From NCBI RefSeq assembly GCF_008274625.1, contig NZ_VTRU01000001.1:2282873-2346872 (forward strand): a stretch of DNA of 64,000 bases. The letters are read 5' to 3'. Source of the DNA: Chryseobacterium panacisoli (GTDB lineage: Bacteria; Bacteroidota; Bacteroidia; Flavobacteriales; Weeksellaceae). A program made the translations under genes and the position numbers. Position 1 is the stretch's first letter; each line of letters starts with the position of its first letter. The notes under the pieces were generated by a model that made no database searches, was not told the origin of the DNA, and was given only the letters and a program-made list of their open reading frames with translations. Below, in pieces: positions 8,338 through 17,930 of the stretch.

Positions 8338-9099
8338 TTATTCTGCATCGAAGTCAGCATCTTTATCAGCAGATACCACTTCTCCTTCTTCTTTAGATTT
8401 TTCTTTATCAGCTTTTCTTTGAGACTGACCTTCTTTGATAGATTCTGAAACAATGCTCAAGATCATATCGATAGATTTAGAAGCATCATCGTTTCCTGGG
8501 ATAACGAAGTCAACTTTTCTAGGGTCAGAGTTTGTATCAACAATACCGAAAACTGGAATACCTAATTTCTTAGCTTCAGTTACAGCGATGTGTTCTCTCA
8601 AGATATCTACAACGAAGATTGCAGAAGGAAGACGAACCATGTCAGAGATAGAACCTAAGTTCTTTTCTAGGTTAGCTCTTTGTCTGTCAACTTGTAATCT
8701 TTCTTTTTTAGATAAAGTTTCGAACGTACCGTCTTTTTTCATTTTGTCGATAGCATTCATTTTCTTTACAGCCTTTCTGATAGTAACGAAATTCGTTAGC
8801 ATACCTCCTGGCCATCTTTCAGTAATATAAGGCATATTAAGTTCAGAAGCGTGTTTTGCAACAACTTCTTTCGCTTGCTTCTTAGTAGCTACGAAAAGAA
8901 CTTTTTTACCTGCAGAAGTTAATTTTTCTAAAGCGCTGCAAGCTTCATCTAATTTAACTGCTGTTTTATGTAAGTCTACAATGTGAATACCGTTTTTCTC
9001 CATAAAAATGTATGGAGCCATATTTGGATTCCACTTTCTAGTCATGTGACCGAAGTGTACGCCAGCCTCTAAAAGGTCTTTTACATTTGCTTTTGCCAT
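8338..9099 (-). CDS. rpsB: 30S ribosomal protein S2 (uS2)
   Basis: 253 residues. S2 binds late on the back of the 30S subunit and helps recruit S1. Diagnostic motifs are LLEAGVHFGHMTRKWNPNMAPYIF near the start, LFVATKKQAKEVV, RWPGGMLTNF, LPSAIFVVDILREHIAV and GIPVFGIVDTNSDP. The acidic, lysine/glutamate-rich C-terminal tail is longer than in E. coli and typical of Flavobacteriia. It is the last gene of rplM-rpsI-rpsB; elongation factor Ts (tsf), which usually follows rpsB, is absent and a terminator follows instead. A 187-bp gap separates it from rpsI, so it may have its own promoter, though none was clearly seen. Confidence 0.97.
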   Translation of the reverse strand: MAKANVKDLLEAGVHFGHMTRKWNPNMAPYIFMEKNGIHIVDLHKTAVKLDEACSALEKLTSAGKKVLFVATKKQAKEVVAKHASELNMPYITERWPGGMLTNFVTIRKAVKKMNAIDKMKKDGTFETLSKKERLQVDRQRANLEKNLGSISDMVRLPSAIFVVDILREHIAVTEAKKLGIPVFGIVDTNSDPRKVDFVIPGNDDASKSIDMILSIVSESIKEGQSQRKADKEKSKEEGEVVSADKDADFDAE

Positions 9100-9215
9100 G
9101 TTTTCTGTTTTTGTTAGTTTACTTTCCGTCTTTTAAACAATCAACAACTTCTTTAGATGGGAGAAGCGTTTGGATGCTAAACGTAACGGGCAATTTTTTT
9201 GTTTAGATAAAATAG

Positions 9216-9286
9216 AACCAAGAACCATGAGCCAAGATCTGAGAGCAAAGTCTTGAATCTTGTGTCTGATATCTTGAATCCCGAAA
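9216..9286. repeat. Short degenerate intergenic repeat
   Basis: The rpsI-rpsB gap contains TCTTGAATCTTG followed by ATCTTGAATC, with further CAAGATCTGAGAG-like words. It looks like the low-complexity 'gattcaagat' spacer repeats often seen between flavobacterial genes. No gene or clear promoter was found in it. Confidence 0.4.
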
Positions 9287-9673
9287 TTAACGTTTTGAGA
9301 ATTGGAATCTCTTTCTTGCTTTTTTCTGACCTGGCTTCTTTCTTTCCACCATTCTTGCGTCTCTTGTAAGTAAACCAGCTGGTTTCAATGCTAATCTGAA
9401 TTCAGCGTTGATTTCGCATAAAGCTCTTGAAATACCTAATCTGATAGCCTCTGCCTGACCTGTATTACCACCACCGAATACGTTTACGGTAACGTCATAC
9501 TGACCAACAGTCTCAGAAAGGATAAACGGTTGGTTTAATTTGTAAACCATCACGTCTGTAGAGAAATATTCTTTAGCATCTTTACCGTTTACTGTAATAA
9601 CACCAGAACCTGGTCTTACATAAACTCTTGCTACAGAAGTCTTTCTTCTTCCGATTTTGTGAACTATAGACAT
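9287..9673 (-). CDS. rpsI: 30S ribosomal protein S9 (uS9)
   Basis: 128 residues, full length. S9 contacts the P-site tRNA anticodon through its C-terminal tail. Motifs are [18 protein letters not shown] at the start, [19 protein letters not shown] in the middle, and the basic terminus [25 protein letters not shown], whose final SKR is the tRNA-contacting end. It follows rplM by 6 bp, the nearly universal rplM-rpsI pair. Confidence 0.98.
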   Translation of the reverse strand: MSIVHKIGRRKTSVARVYVRPGSGVITVNGKDAKEYFSTDVMVYKLNQPFILSETVGQYDVTVNVFGGGNTGQAEAIRLGISRALCEINAEFRLALKPAGLLTRDARMVERKKPGQKKARKRFQFSKR

Positions 9674-9679
9674 AATTAA

Positions 9680-10135
9680 TTATTTAAATTCGTTAACATT
9701 AATTGTTTTAGGCTGTTGAGCTTCATGTTTGTGCTCAGTTCCTTCATATAAATAAAGGTTCTTAAGGATAGCAGATCCTAATCTGTTTTTAGGCAACATA
9801 CCTTTTACAGACTTCTCTAATACCTTTAAAGAATCTTTCTTTTGAAGTTCAGCCGCAGTCATAGACTTCTGTCCACCAGGATATCCTGTATGCCAGATAT
9901 AAGTCTTATCAGCCCACTTGTTTCCGGAAAGTGTAATTTTCCCAGCATTCAAAACGATCACGTTATCACCACAATCTACGTGAGGTGTAAAGTTCGTTTT
10001 GTGCTTACCTCTCAAAATCTTTGCAACCGTAGAAGCTAGTCTACCTAACGGCTGTCCTTCAGCGTCTACCACAACCCATTCTTTATTCGCAGTAGCTTTG
10101 TTCGCTGAAACAGTTTTGTAACTTAATGTATTCAC
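9680..10135 (-). CDS. rplM: 50S ribosomal protein L13 (uL13)
   Basis: 151 residues. L13 is an early-assembly protein of the large subunit. Motifs are WVVVDAEGQPLGRLASTVAKILRGKHKTNFTPHVDCGDNVIVLNA and KSVKGMLPKNRLGSAILKNLYLYEGTEHKHEAQQPK. It is the first gene of rplM-rpsI-rpsB. A good Bacteroidota promoter lies 50-75 bp upstream on the minus strand. Confidence 0.98.
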   Translation of the reverse strand: MNTLSYKTVSANKATANKEWVVVDAEGQPLGRLASTVAKILRGKHKTNFTPHVDCGDNVIVLNAGKITLSGNKWADKTYIWHTGYPGGQKSMTAAELQKKDSLKVLEKSVKGMLPKNRLGSAILKNLYLYEGTEHKHEAQQPKTINVNEFK

Positions 10136-10181
10136 ACGTTTTAGTTAAAGATTAAACATAATTTACCCCTAAAAGGGTGTG

Positions 10182-10210
10182 CAAAGGTACACATTATTTT
10201 TGTAACCCAA
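10182..10210 (-). promoter_or_regulatory. Promoter of rplM-rpsI(-rpsB)
   Basis: Read on the minus strand: TTG (10210-10208), 18 bp, then TACCTTTG (10189-10182), matching the Bacteroidota TTG-N19-TAnnTTTG pattern. It leaves a ~40-nt leader before the rplM ATG. Confidence 0.65.
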
Positions 10211-10279
10211 AAACATATTTTATTTTATCTATATAATCATGGCTACACACCCCTATATCAATAGATTTTAACACTATTA

Positions 10280-10392
10280 TAATTTTGGCATACATCTTGT
10301 AAAATGTTGTGGCGATGAAAAAAACGCTTAGAAGATTCTAAAAACACAAAATGATACAGCAAAGAGTTTATTCCCTCAACTCTTTCTTTTAT
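10280..10392 (+). other. Possible short transcript or leader: -7 element, 8-codon ORF, terminator-like hairpin
   Basis: TAATTTTG at 10280-10287 fits the -7 consensus. A tiny ORF follows at 10315-10341 (MKKTLRRF, stop), then another in-frame ATG at 10351 with 14 codons, and a hairpin AAAGAGTT / AACTCTTT (10361-10368 and 10378-10385) running into T-rich sequence. This could be a small RNA or attenuated leader in the 349-bp rplM-DUF3667 divergent gap. The evidence is only structural. Confidence 0.3.
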
Positions 10393-10454
10393 TAAATTTA
10401 CTTTAAAGATTTCCGTAAAAGACATTAATATAATTACAGTTTCGCTGAAATAAT

Positions 10455-10462
10455 TATATTTG
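10455..10462 (+). promoter_or_regulatory. Bacteroidota -7 promoter element
   Basis: TATATTTG lies 22 bp before the ATG at 10485. It is preceded by the terminator-like hairpin at 10361-10392, so this gene probably has its own promoter. Confidence 0.5.
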
Positions 10463-10484
10463 TGTCAATCATATTCCCTAATTC

Positions 10485-11597
10485 ATGAGCCACGGAAAAC
10501 TAAGAGATGACAAAACCTGCCTGAACTGCGGACATCAGGTTGATGAAAGATTTTGCCCACACTGCGGACAGGAAAATATTGAAAGCAGACAGCCCTTTCA
10601 TTTTCTCTTTACTCATTTCATTGAGGATTTCACCCATTATGACGGACAGTTCTGGAAAACTATGCAGTATCTGTTTACCCGTCCGGGGACACTTACCAAA
10701 GAATATTTGGCTGGTAAAAGGCAATTGTATGTTGCTCCTGTAAAGCTGTACATATTTATAAGCTTCATTACATTCTTTCTACCCAACATCTTACCTCACG
10801 CCAAAGAGGAAGCCGAAAGACCAAGCCAGATAAAAAAAGAAACAAAGGCAAAAAAGCCAAAAGAAATTTCACAAGACATTGTAAAAGATTTACAAAAAGA
10901 AGGTGTTCTGTCCCATGAAGTAGCAACGAATACTCAAAAGGTGTTGGATACTTTAAAAACTTTGGATACCCTAAAAATTAAAGACACCCGAGAAAAAACT
11001 GAACTTTTTGACCGTACATTCGATACGAAAGAAGAGTCTATTATGAATGCTTATACAATAAAACAGTATGATTCTATACTTGCAAAGGATAAAACAGGGA
11101 TATATTCATTAGCGAGGCCCCTGGCAGAAAAAGCTTTTTCTTTAAAGGAAGAAGGATACAGCAAGCATCAGATCTGGGAAAAATATAAAGACAATTTCAT
11201 TCATACGATTCCCAAAGCGCTCTTCGTGTACCTTCCTATATTTGCATTCTTTTTATGGCTGTTCCATAACAAGAAAAAATGGTGGTACTTTGACCATGGT
11301 ATATTTACCCTTCACTATTTCTCTTTCCTTTTATTAGGAATATTAGTATTCATCGTAGGAGAAAAGATAGTAAGTTTTCTTCCGGACAATAATATACTTA
11401 CCTTAGTATATGTTCTAGCCTGTATAGCACTGGCACTCTATATGACGGTCTATTTCTTTGTAGCCCATCACAGGGTGTATGAAACCAAGAAAAGAATAAG
11501 CATACTCAAAGGTTCCTTATTATTTATTATTAACTATATCGGATTACTTTTGATGTTTATGGTACTGATGTACTTAAGCTTTATTATGCTTCATTAA
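10485..11597 (+). CDS. DUF3667 family membrane protein with N-terminal zinc ribbon
   Basis: 370 residues. The N-terminus has two CxxC pairs (C12, C15, C24, C27; TCLNCGHQVDERFCPHCGQE), a zinc ribbon. The conserved DUF3667 block follows (FHFLFTHFIEDFTHYDGQFWKTMQYLFTRPGTLTKEYLAGKRQLYVAPVKLYIFISF, ~35-95) and includes the first membrane helix. A ~130-residue charged, Lys-rich middle segment is likely cytoplasmic or periplasmic. The C-terminal third has about four hydrophobic helices. The family is common and unstudied in Bacteroidota; its function is unknown. Its stop codon overlaps the stop of the convergent gene at 11594. Confidence 0.85.
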   Translation: MSHGKLRDDKTCLNCGHQVDERFCPHCGQENIESRQPFHFLFTHFIEDFTHYDGQFWKTMQYLFTRPGTLTKEYLAGKRQLYVAPVKLYIFISFITFFLPNILPHAKEEAERPSQIKKETKAKKPKEISQDIVKDLQKEGVLSHEVATNTQKVLDTLKTLDTLKIKDTREKTELFDRTFDTKEESIMNAYTIKQYDSILAKDKTGIYSLARPLAEKAFSLKEEGYSKHQIWEKYKDNFIHTIPKALFVYLPIFAFFLWLFHNKKKWWYFDHGIFTLHYFSFLLLGILVFIVGEKIVSFLPDNNILTLVYVLACIALALYMTVYFFVAHHRVYETKKRISILKGSLLFIINYIGLLLMFMVLMYLSFIMLH

Positions 11598-11926
11598 TTT
11601 CTAAGAGATTTATTCCCTCTGAAACTTGCAAATAAATAATACGCAACGAAAACGGTAGAAAATTTCAGGATAGACGGAATTGCCAATTCAAGATTAAAAA
11701 TTAAAGCTCCTACAAGAACAAGAATTCCCATTCCTACAAATGACAGTCCTAATTTCTTAGGCAGTGAAAAATTGGGTGTATCCAGATAATAAGCAAGTCC
11801 CCAGGCAGAACCAAAGGCAACAGCATAATAAATATCCAGGCCGATATTCTCTGAACTTAAAAAGAAATAGTTGATCAGGAAGCTAATAACGGTTCCTAAT
11901 CCGAAATACATCAAAGCTTTTTGCAT
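11594..11926 (-). CDS. Small integral membrane protein
   Basis: 110 residues with four predicted membrane helices (MYFGLGTVISFLINYFFL; YYAVAFGSAWGLAYYL; LGLSFVGMGILVLVGALIF; ILKFSTVFVAYYLFASF). The ATG at 11926 is preferred over an upstream in-frame start at 12034 because a -7 element on the minus strand (TATTTTTG, 11952-11945) lies inside that extension. It is convergent with, and shares its stop bases with, the DUF3667 gene. No family or function recognised. Confidence 0.75.
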   Translation of the reverse strand: MQKALMYFGLGTVISFLINYFFLSSENIGLDIYYAVAFGSAWGLAYYLDTPNFSLPKKLGLSFVGMGILVLVGALIFNLELAIPSILKFSTVFVAYYLFASFRGNKSLRN

Positions 11927-12140
11927 GTCTGTAAAAATATTCTGCAAAAATAGAGAATTTAAATTGAGAATATAAAGATGAGTGTCTTTGAAAGCGAAGT
12001 CAATGCAACTTGTTTTAACTCTGTGGTTTCCCAACTTTCAAAGTATTCAGCTCAAAAAGGGGACATATAATTAAATAAACATAAACAATCAATTGAAAAT
12101 CAAAAGAATAAAATCAAACACCTGGTTCTTTTTTTATTGT

Positions 12141-12148
12141 TATATTTG
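12141..12148 (+). promoter_or_regulatory. Bacteroidota -7 promoter element of icmF
   Basis: TATATTTG matches TAnnTTTG, 27 bp before the ATG at 12176. Confidence 0.5.
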
Positions 12149-12175
12149 GAAACTTAGAAACTTTCTAGAATTTTT

Positions 12176-15100
12176 ATGGAAACCCAAAAATATACTCCAA
12201 CCAACAAGGTAAGAATCGTAACTGCTGCCTCATTATTTGATGGGCATGATGCTGCGATCAATATTATGCGTCGTGTTATTCAGGGAACAGGATGCGAAGT
12301 GATCCATTTAGGACACGATAAATCAGCAGAGGAAGTTGTAAATACAGCAATCCAGGAAGATGCCAATGCTATAGCATTAACTTCATATCAGGGAGGTCAC
12401 ACAGAATATTTCAAATATATCTATGACCTGTTGAGAGAAAAAAATTCACCACAGATCAAAATTTTTGGCGGTGGCGGCGGTGTAATTCTTCCGGAAGAGA
12501 TCAAAGATCTGATGTCTTATGGGATAGACAGGATTTATTCTCCGGATGACGGCCGTGAACTTGGGCTTCAGGGAATGATTGATGATCTTGTACACCGATC
12601 AGATTTTGCAACAGGAAAAGATGTAACTGCAAAAGACCTGGATGCCATCAGCTTTGAAAACTCAACAAGCATCGCCAGTATTATCTCTGCTGTTGAAAAC
12701 TTCTCAGAAGAAAAACCTGAGCTTGTAAAAGCCATTGACGAAAAATCTAAAGATTTAACCATTCCGATTATTGGTATTACAGGTACCGGAGGAGCGGGTA
12801 AATCTTCTTTAACAGATGAATTGGTAAGACGTTTCTTACGTTCAAATACTGATAAAAAAATTGCCATTATCTCTATTGACCCTTCAAAAAAGAAAACCGG
12901 AGGTGCTCTATTGGGAGACAGAATCCGTATGAACGCAATCAATGATCCTAGAGTGTACATGCGTTCTATGGCAACCAGAGAAAATAACGTTTCCGTTTCT
13001 CCATTCATTCATTCTGCATTGAATGTGCTGAAGCTGGCTCATCCAGATGTTATCATCCTTGAAACTTCAGGGATCGGACAGTCTGGTTCAGAAGTGTCAG
13101 ATTTTGCCGATGTTTCTATGTATGTAATGACTCCTGAATATGGAGCGTCTACACAGCTGGAAAAAATCGACATGCTAGATTACGCGGATCTTGTAGCATT
13201 AAACAAATCTGACAAAAGAGGAGCTCTTGATGCTCTTCAGGCAGTAAGAAAGCAGTTCCAGAGAAACCACCTTTTATGGGAAAGCCCATTGGAAGACATG
13301 CCTGTATATGCTACAAAAGCATCTCAGTTTAATGACCACGGAACAACAGAATTATACAACAGATTGGTTTCAAAAGTAAACGAAAAGTTTGCTGACTTAA
13401 AACTAAATACTTTTGTAGAACAGGAAATCACAGACGAAGTAACCATTATTCCTCCGAAAAGAGTTCGTTACCTTTCTGAAATCGTTGAAAACAACAAACA
13501 ATACGATATCAATATTGAAAAACAGGCTGAACTGGCCAGAACAATGTATCATATTGAAGGTGTAAAAAAAATAATTTCCAATGAGGTTTTGGATGCTGAA
13601 TATCAAAAAGCAGAAAAACATCTTCAACAGGATAATATCGACTTCCTGAAGACCTGGGATGATACGAAAAAAGCTTTCCATGCAGAATTCTATTCTTATT
13701 TTGTAAGAGGGAAAGAGATTAAAGTGGAAACGTCCACAGAATCTTTATCTCACCTGAGAATTCCAAAAATTGCATTACCAAAATACAATGACTGGGGTGA
13801 TCTGATCAAATGGAAAGGACAGGAAAACCTTCCGGGAAGCTTTCCTTACACAGCGGGAATTTATCCGTTCAAAAGAACCGGTGAAGATCCGACAAGGATG
13901 TTTGCTGGAGAAGGAGGCCCTGAAAGAACCAACAGAAGATTCCATTATGTTTCTGCAGAAATGCCTGCAAAACGTTTATCTACGGCTTTTGACTCTGTAA
14001 CTTTATATGGTCAGGATCCTGCTTTACCACCGGACATTTACGGTAAAATCGGAAATGCTGGGGTTTCTATTGCTACGTTGGATGATGCTAAAAAATTGTA
14101 TTCCGGATTTGATCTGGTTAATGCACTGACTTCGGTTTCAATGACAATCAACGGTCCTGCACCGATGCTGTTGGCTTTCTTTATGAATGCTGCCATCGAC
14201 CAGAATGTTGAAAAATATATCAAAGAAAACGGTTTAGAAGCTAAAGTAGAGGCTAAACTTAAAGAAAAATTTGACGACAAAGGCTTAGAAAGACCAAAAT
14301 ATAAAGGTGAGCTTCCTCCATCCAACAATGGTTTAGGATTACAGCTTTTAGGATTAACAGGTGATGAAGTCATTCCTGCAGATGTATATGCAGAAATTAA
14401 GGCTAAAACGATTGCTACCGTTCGTGGTACCGTTCAGGCTGATATCTTAAAAGAAGACCAGGCTCAGAACACGTGTATCTTCTCTACTGAATTTGCCCTT
14501 AGACTTATGGGTGACGTTCAGGAATATTTCATCAGAGAGAAAGTAAGAAACTTCTACTCTGTTTCCATTTCAGGATATCACATTGCTGAAGCAGGAGCTA
14601 ATCCGGTTTCTCAATTAGCATTTACACTGGCTAACGGTTTCACTTATGTGGAATATTATTTAAGCCGTGGAATGGACATCAATGATTTTGCACCAAACTT
14701 ATCTTTCTTCTTCTCTAACGGTATCGACCCTGAGTATTCAGTAATCGGACGTGTAGCAAGAAGAATCTGGGCAAAAGCTATGAAATTAAAATATGGAGCT
14801 GACGAAAGAAGCCAGATGCTGAAATACCACATTCAGACTTCAGGACGTTCTCTTCACGCTCAGGAAATTGATTTCAATGATATCAGAACAACTCTTCAGG
14901 CGCTTTATGCGATCTATGATAACTGTAATTCACTCCACACCAATGCTTATGATGAGGCGATTACCACTCCTACTGAACAATCTGTAAGAAGAGCAATGGC
15001 CATTCAGCTGATCATCAATAAAGAATTAGGACTGGCTAAAAACGAAAATCCACTTCAGGGATCATTTATCATTGAAGAATTAACGGATCTTGTGGAAGAA

Positions 15101-15523
15101 GCTGTATACACGGAATTTGACAGAATCACTGAAAGAGGAGGTGTTCTTGGTGCTATGGAAACAATGTACCAGCGTTCAAAAATCCAGGAAGAATCTATGC
15201 ATTACGAATGGTTGAAGCACACAGGTGAATATCCGATCATTGGGGTAAATACTTTCTTAGGAAAAGATGGCTCACCAACTGTTCTGCCGGGAGAAGTTAT
15301 CCGTTCTACTGAAGAAGAAAAACAGGCACAGATTGAATCTCTGCACAACTTCCAGCATGCGAATGACAGCAGATCTGAAGAGGCTCTGAAACAACTTCAA
15401 CATGCAGCCATCAACCAGCAAAACTTATTTGAAGTGATGATGGATGCTGTAAAATACTGTTCTCTAGGACAAATTACCAATGCTTTATTTGAAGTGGGTG
15501 GTAAATACAGAAGAAATATGTAA
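12176..15523 (+). CDS. icmF: Fused isobutyryl-CoA mutase (IcmF-type), B12-dependent
   Basis: 1115 residues in IcmF order: B12-binding domain first ([16 protein letters not shown], axial His H24; ~10-140), then a MeaB-type G-protein chaperone (Walker [12 protein letters not shown], 200-210; NKSD base motif near 344), then the large TIM-barrel mutase domain (~520-1115). IcmF interconverts isobutyryl-CoA and n-butyryl-CoA with adenosylcobalamin. Substrate residues separate it from methylmalonyl-CoA mutase: RMFAGEGG carries Phe (F576) where that enzyme has Tyr, and AQNTCIF carries Gln (Q764) where it has Arg. Both are the IcmF signature. Between these two sites the protein seems ~50 residues longer than classic IcmF, with a lysine/glutamate-rich insert (~692-745). 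Likely role: branched-chain amino-acid or fatty-acid carbon flow. Monocistronic, with its own promoter and terminator. Confidence 0.9.
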   Translation: METQKYTPTNKVRIVTAASLFDGHDAAINIMRRVIQGTGCEVIHLGHDKSAEEVVNTAIQEDANAIALTSYQGGHTEYFKYIYDLLREKNSPQIKIFGGGGGVILPEEIKDLMSYGIDRIYSPDDGRELGLQGMIDDLVHRSDFATGKDVTAKDLDAISFENSTSIASIISAVENFSEEKPELVKAIDEKSKDLTIPIIGITGTGGAGKSSLTDELVRRFLRSNTDKKIAIISIDPSKKKTGGALLGDRIRMNAINDPRVYMRSMATRENNVSVSPFIHSALNVLKLAHPDVIILETSGIGQSGSEVSDFADVSMYVMTPEYGASTQLEKIDMLDYADLVALNKSDKRGALDALQAVRKQFQRNHLLWESPLEDMPVYATKASQFNDHGTTELYNRLVSKVNEKFADLKLNTFVEQEITDEVTIIPPKRVRYLSEIVENNKQYDINIEKQAELARTMYHIEGVKKIISNEVLDAEYQKAEKHLQQDNIDFLKTWDDTKKAFHAEFYSYFVRGKEIKVETSTESLSHLRIPKIALPKYNDWGDLIKWKGQENLPGSFPYTAGIYPFKRTGEDPTRMFAGEGGPERTNRRFHYVSAEMPAKRLSTAFDSVTLYGQDPALPPDIYGKIGNAGVSIATLDDAKKLYSGFDLVNALTSVSMTINGPAPMLLAFFMNAAIDQNVEKYIKENGLEAKVEAKLKEKFDDKGLERPKYKGELPPSNNGLGLQLLGLTGDEVIPADVYAEIKAKTIATVRGTVQADILKEDQAQNTCIFSTEFALRLMGDVQEYFIREKVRNFYSVSISGYHIAEAGANPVSQLAFTLANGFTYVEYYLSRGMDINDFAPNLSFFFSNGIDPEYSVIGRVARRIWAKAMKLKYGADERSQMLKYHIQTSGRSLHAQEIDFNDIRTTLQALYAIYDNCNSLHTNAYDEAITTPTEQSVRRAMAIQLIINKELGLAKNENPLQGSFIIEELTDLVEEAVYTEFDRITERGGVLGAMETMYQRSKIQEESMHYEWLKHTGEYPIIGVNTFLGKDGSPTVLPGEVIRSTEEEKQAQIESLHNFQHANDSRSEEALKQLQHAAINQQNLFEVMMDAVKYCSLGQITNALFEVGGKYRRNM

Positions 15524-15555
15524 GCCATAATTGGACAGACATTTTTTATAAATTA

Positions 15556-15586
15556 AACCTCAAAGAAATTCTTTGAGGTTTTTTTG
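15556..15586 (+). terminator. Intrinsic terminator after icmF
   Basis: A perfect 10-bp stem AACCTCAAAG / CTTTGAGGTT (15556-15565 and 15571-15580), 5-nt loop, then a T run. Confidence 0.88.
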
Positions 15587-15602
15587 TATTTTTATTTTCA
15601 AA

Positions 15603-16313
15603 ATGAAAACAAAAGCTTTATTCAACTGGAGCAGCGGAAAAGATTCTGCGCTTGCTCTTTATAAAATATTACAGGAAGATCAATATGAGATCTCTACTCT
15701 GCTTACAAGCATTAATCAGGAGTTTCAAAGGATTTCCATGCATGGGGTTCATGTTTCTCTATTGGAAAAACAGGCCGAAAGTCTGGGAATTCCATTAATT
15801 AAAATGGAGCTTCCTAAAGAACCATCAATGGAAGAATACCAGCAAATCATGAGCAAAACTATGGCCGGAATTCAGGCTCAGGGAGTGACTCATTCTGTTT
15901 TCGGTGATATTTTCCTGGAAGATCTGCGAAAATACAGGGAAGATCAATTAAATACTATCGGTATGAAGGCTATATTCCCCTTGTGGAAACAAGATACCTC
16001 CAACCTCATCCATGAATTTTTAGAGCTTGGTTTTAAAACCATTGTAACCTGCGTCAACGGAACTTACCTGGATAAAAGTTTTGCAGGACGAATTATTGAT
16101 CAGAAATTCATTGATGATCTTCCTGAAAATGTTGATCCATGTGGAGAAAACGGAGAGTTTCACACCTTTACTTTTGATGGGCCTATTTTCAAAAATCCGG
16201 TTCATTTTGAAATCGGGGAAACAGTTAAAAAGACTTATCCTAAACCTAAGGCCTCTCCTGAAGAAGAAGACAGAGAATATATTTTCTGGTTTTGTGATCT
16301 GCTGTTAAAATAA
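15603..16313 (+). CDS. Dph6-like ATP pyrophosphatase (diphthine-ammonia ligase family)
   Basis: 236 residues. The N-terminal PP-loop (NWSSGKDSALALY, ~8-20) binds ATP for adenylation, as in PP-loop ATPases. The family signature near the C-terminus is CVNGTYLDKSFAGRIIDQKFIDDL ... VDPCGENGEFHTFTFDGPIF. In eukaryotes the relative Dph6 amidates diphthine on EF2; bacteria lack diphthamide, so the bacterial substrate is unknown. The ATG at 15603 is used because the longer frame would begin with a TTG inside the icmF terminator. It ends at a bidirectional terminator shared with the convergent decarboxylase. Confidence 0.85.
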   Translation: MKTKALFNWSSGKDSALALYKILQEDQYEISTLLTSINQEFQRISMHGVHVSLLEKQAESLGIPLIKMELPKEPSMEEYQQIMSKTMAGIQAQGVTHSVFGDIFLEDLRKYREDQLNTIGMKAIFPLWKQDTSNLIHEFLELGFKTIVTCVNGTYLDKSFAGRIIDQKFIDDLPENVDPCGENGEFHTFTFDGPIFKNPVHFEIGETVKKTYPKPKASPEEEDREYIFWFCDLLLK

Positions 16314-16343
16314 GCCTGTGACTATTTATCCACAGGCTTTTCA
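16312..16343. terminator. Bidirectional intrinsic terminator
   Basis: A 9-bp stem AAGCCTGTG / CACAGGCTT (16312-16320 and 16331-16339) lies between two convergent genes. Confidence 0.75.
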
Positions 16344-16348
16344 ATATA

Positions 16349-17758
16349 TTATTTTATTTCAGTAATGATTTCATTCATCAGATCAAATACCTGTCTGATA
16401 TCTTTTTCACTCGTCATCCAGTTTACAAAAGCGGCTCTTACTCCTTTATGCTGATTATAAAAAGTAGGGGTCATAAAGACTTTCCCTGTATTATTTAGCT
16501 TTTCAAGAAATCGTCCTACCGCATCCTGCTTTGCATCATCTTTTAATGTAAAACAGACTGTATTCAACCTTACCGGAGCAAGCAGTTTAAAGTCAAGACT
16601 GTTTTCAATCAGCTGACCAAACTGTTTTGCCCATGCTATATTATTATCTACAATCTCCTGATACCCTTCTTTCCCATACGCCATGAGAGAAAACCATGCA
16701 GGGAGTGCCTTTAATCTTCTTGAATTTTCAGGAAGGAAATTTAAATAGCTGAAATTCTCCAACGGGTCTCCCAGATACGGAGCATTTGAGTTTTGAAAAG
16801 TTTCTACCTGTAAAATTTTATATTGCTCTTTAATCAGAAACACGGCACTTTCATAAGGAACATTCAGCCATTTATGACAATCTACCGTGATACTGTCTGC
16901 ATATTCCCAACCTTCTACAAGATGATGATGGGTTTCCGAACAAGCCGCAAAACCACCGAACGCAGCATCGATGTGCCACCAGAAATTGTATTTTTCTTTT
17001 AATCTGCTGATCGCTTTAAAATCATCAAAATCCACCGTATTTACTGTTCCTCCGCTTGAAATCAGGATAAATGGTTCACCGTCAAGCTTCAGGATATTTT
17101 CTTCCAGATCTTGGATATGAATGGCTTCCCGGTTTCCTTCTTCCGTTTTAATTTTAATGATATTACTGCTGCCAAGTCCAAGGAGTGACAATGATTTTAT
17201 AGAAGAAGAATGAGGAGTCGCTGTGAGTATCTTTGCTGCTCCCGAAATGCCTTCTTTCGCAATATCTCTTCCCTGCTCTTTTCCCAGCCATTGACGGCCC
17301 ACAGCCAAACAGGTAAAATTAGACATCGTAGCTCCCGACACAAAACCTCCCAGAAAGCTTTCCGGAAGCTGAAGAAGTTTCAGCAAAAGCTGTATGGTTT
17401 CTATCTCTATACTTGCGGAAATATCTCCCTGCCCTGTTACAGACTGGGTATTCTGATCATAAACCGTCGCCAGCCAGTCACCAGCTACCGATGCCGGTGT
17501 AGCACCTCCAGTCACAAATCCCCAATATCTCGGTCCTCCGGAACCCACCATGATCGGTTCAAATTTTTTATTAAAAATCTGTAAAACCTCTTCTGTTCCT
17601 AATCCTGACTCCGGAAGTTCCTGCTTTTCCGATACATTATTATTGATTACTGATGTTACTCTTTCTTCAATAGAATTCAGGTAATCTGTCCCCTGTTCTT
17701 TAATAATATTCAGCAGATATCCAATATTTGCTGAATCATTTTTCAAGTGTTCATTCAT
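16349..17758 (-). CDS. Group II pyridoxal-dependent decarboxylase
   Basis: 469 residues. Fold-type I PLP enzyme of the aromatic-amino-acid/glutamate/diaminobutyrate decarboxylase superfamily. The Schiff-base lysine is in TVDCHKWLN (K296). The PLP-pyridine Asp is in WHIDAAFGGF (D264) and the ring-stacking His in TPHSSSIKSL (H183). The N-terminal PRYWGFVTGGATPASVAGDWLATVYDQN block is typical. Substrate cannot be settled from motifs: relatives decarboxylate tryptophan, tyrosine, glutamate, aspartate or 2,4-diaminobutyrate. Cytoplasmic. It is transcribed alone, divergent from the beta-lactamase-like gene at 17931. Confidence 0.88.
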   Translation of the reverse strand: MNEHLKNDSANIGYLLNIIKEQGTDYLNSIEERVTSVINNNVSEKQELPESGLGTEEVLQIFNKKFEPIMVGSGGPRYWGFVTGGATPASVAGDWLATVYDQNTQSVTGQGDISASIEIETIQLLLKLLQLPESFLGGFVSGATMSNFTCLAVGRQWLGKEQGRDIAKEGISGAAKILTATPHSSSIKSLSLLGLGSSNIIKIKTEEGNREAIHIQDLEENILKLDGEPFILISSGGTVNTVDFDDFKAISRLKEKYNFWWHIDAAFGGFAACSETHHHLVEGWEYADSITVDCHKWLNVPYESAVFLIKEQYKILQVETFQNSNAPYLGDPLENFSYLNFLPENSRRLKALPAWFSLMAYGKEGYQEIVDNNIAWAKQFGQLIENSLDFKLLAPVRLNTVCFTLKDDAKQDAVGRFLEKLNNTGKVFMTPTFYNQHKGVRAAFVNWMTSEKDIRQVFDLMNEIITEIK

Positions 17759-17930
17759 ACTTTGTGATCCATTTTCTATATCAAATGTATTAAATGCCCA
17801 CTAAAGAATCATTAAATCCATATTAAAATTGATTCAAATCCCTTCCTAGCACGCAATTTGCATCCCTTAATGCTCTTGGATATTTTAGTATCTTTAAGAG
17901 TAACAACTATCATTTAAAAATACAACACCT

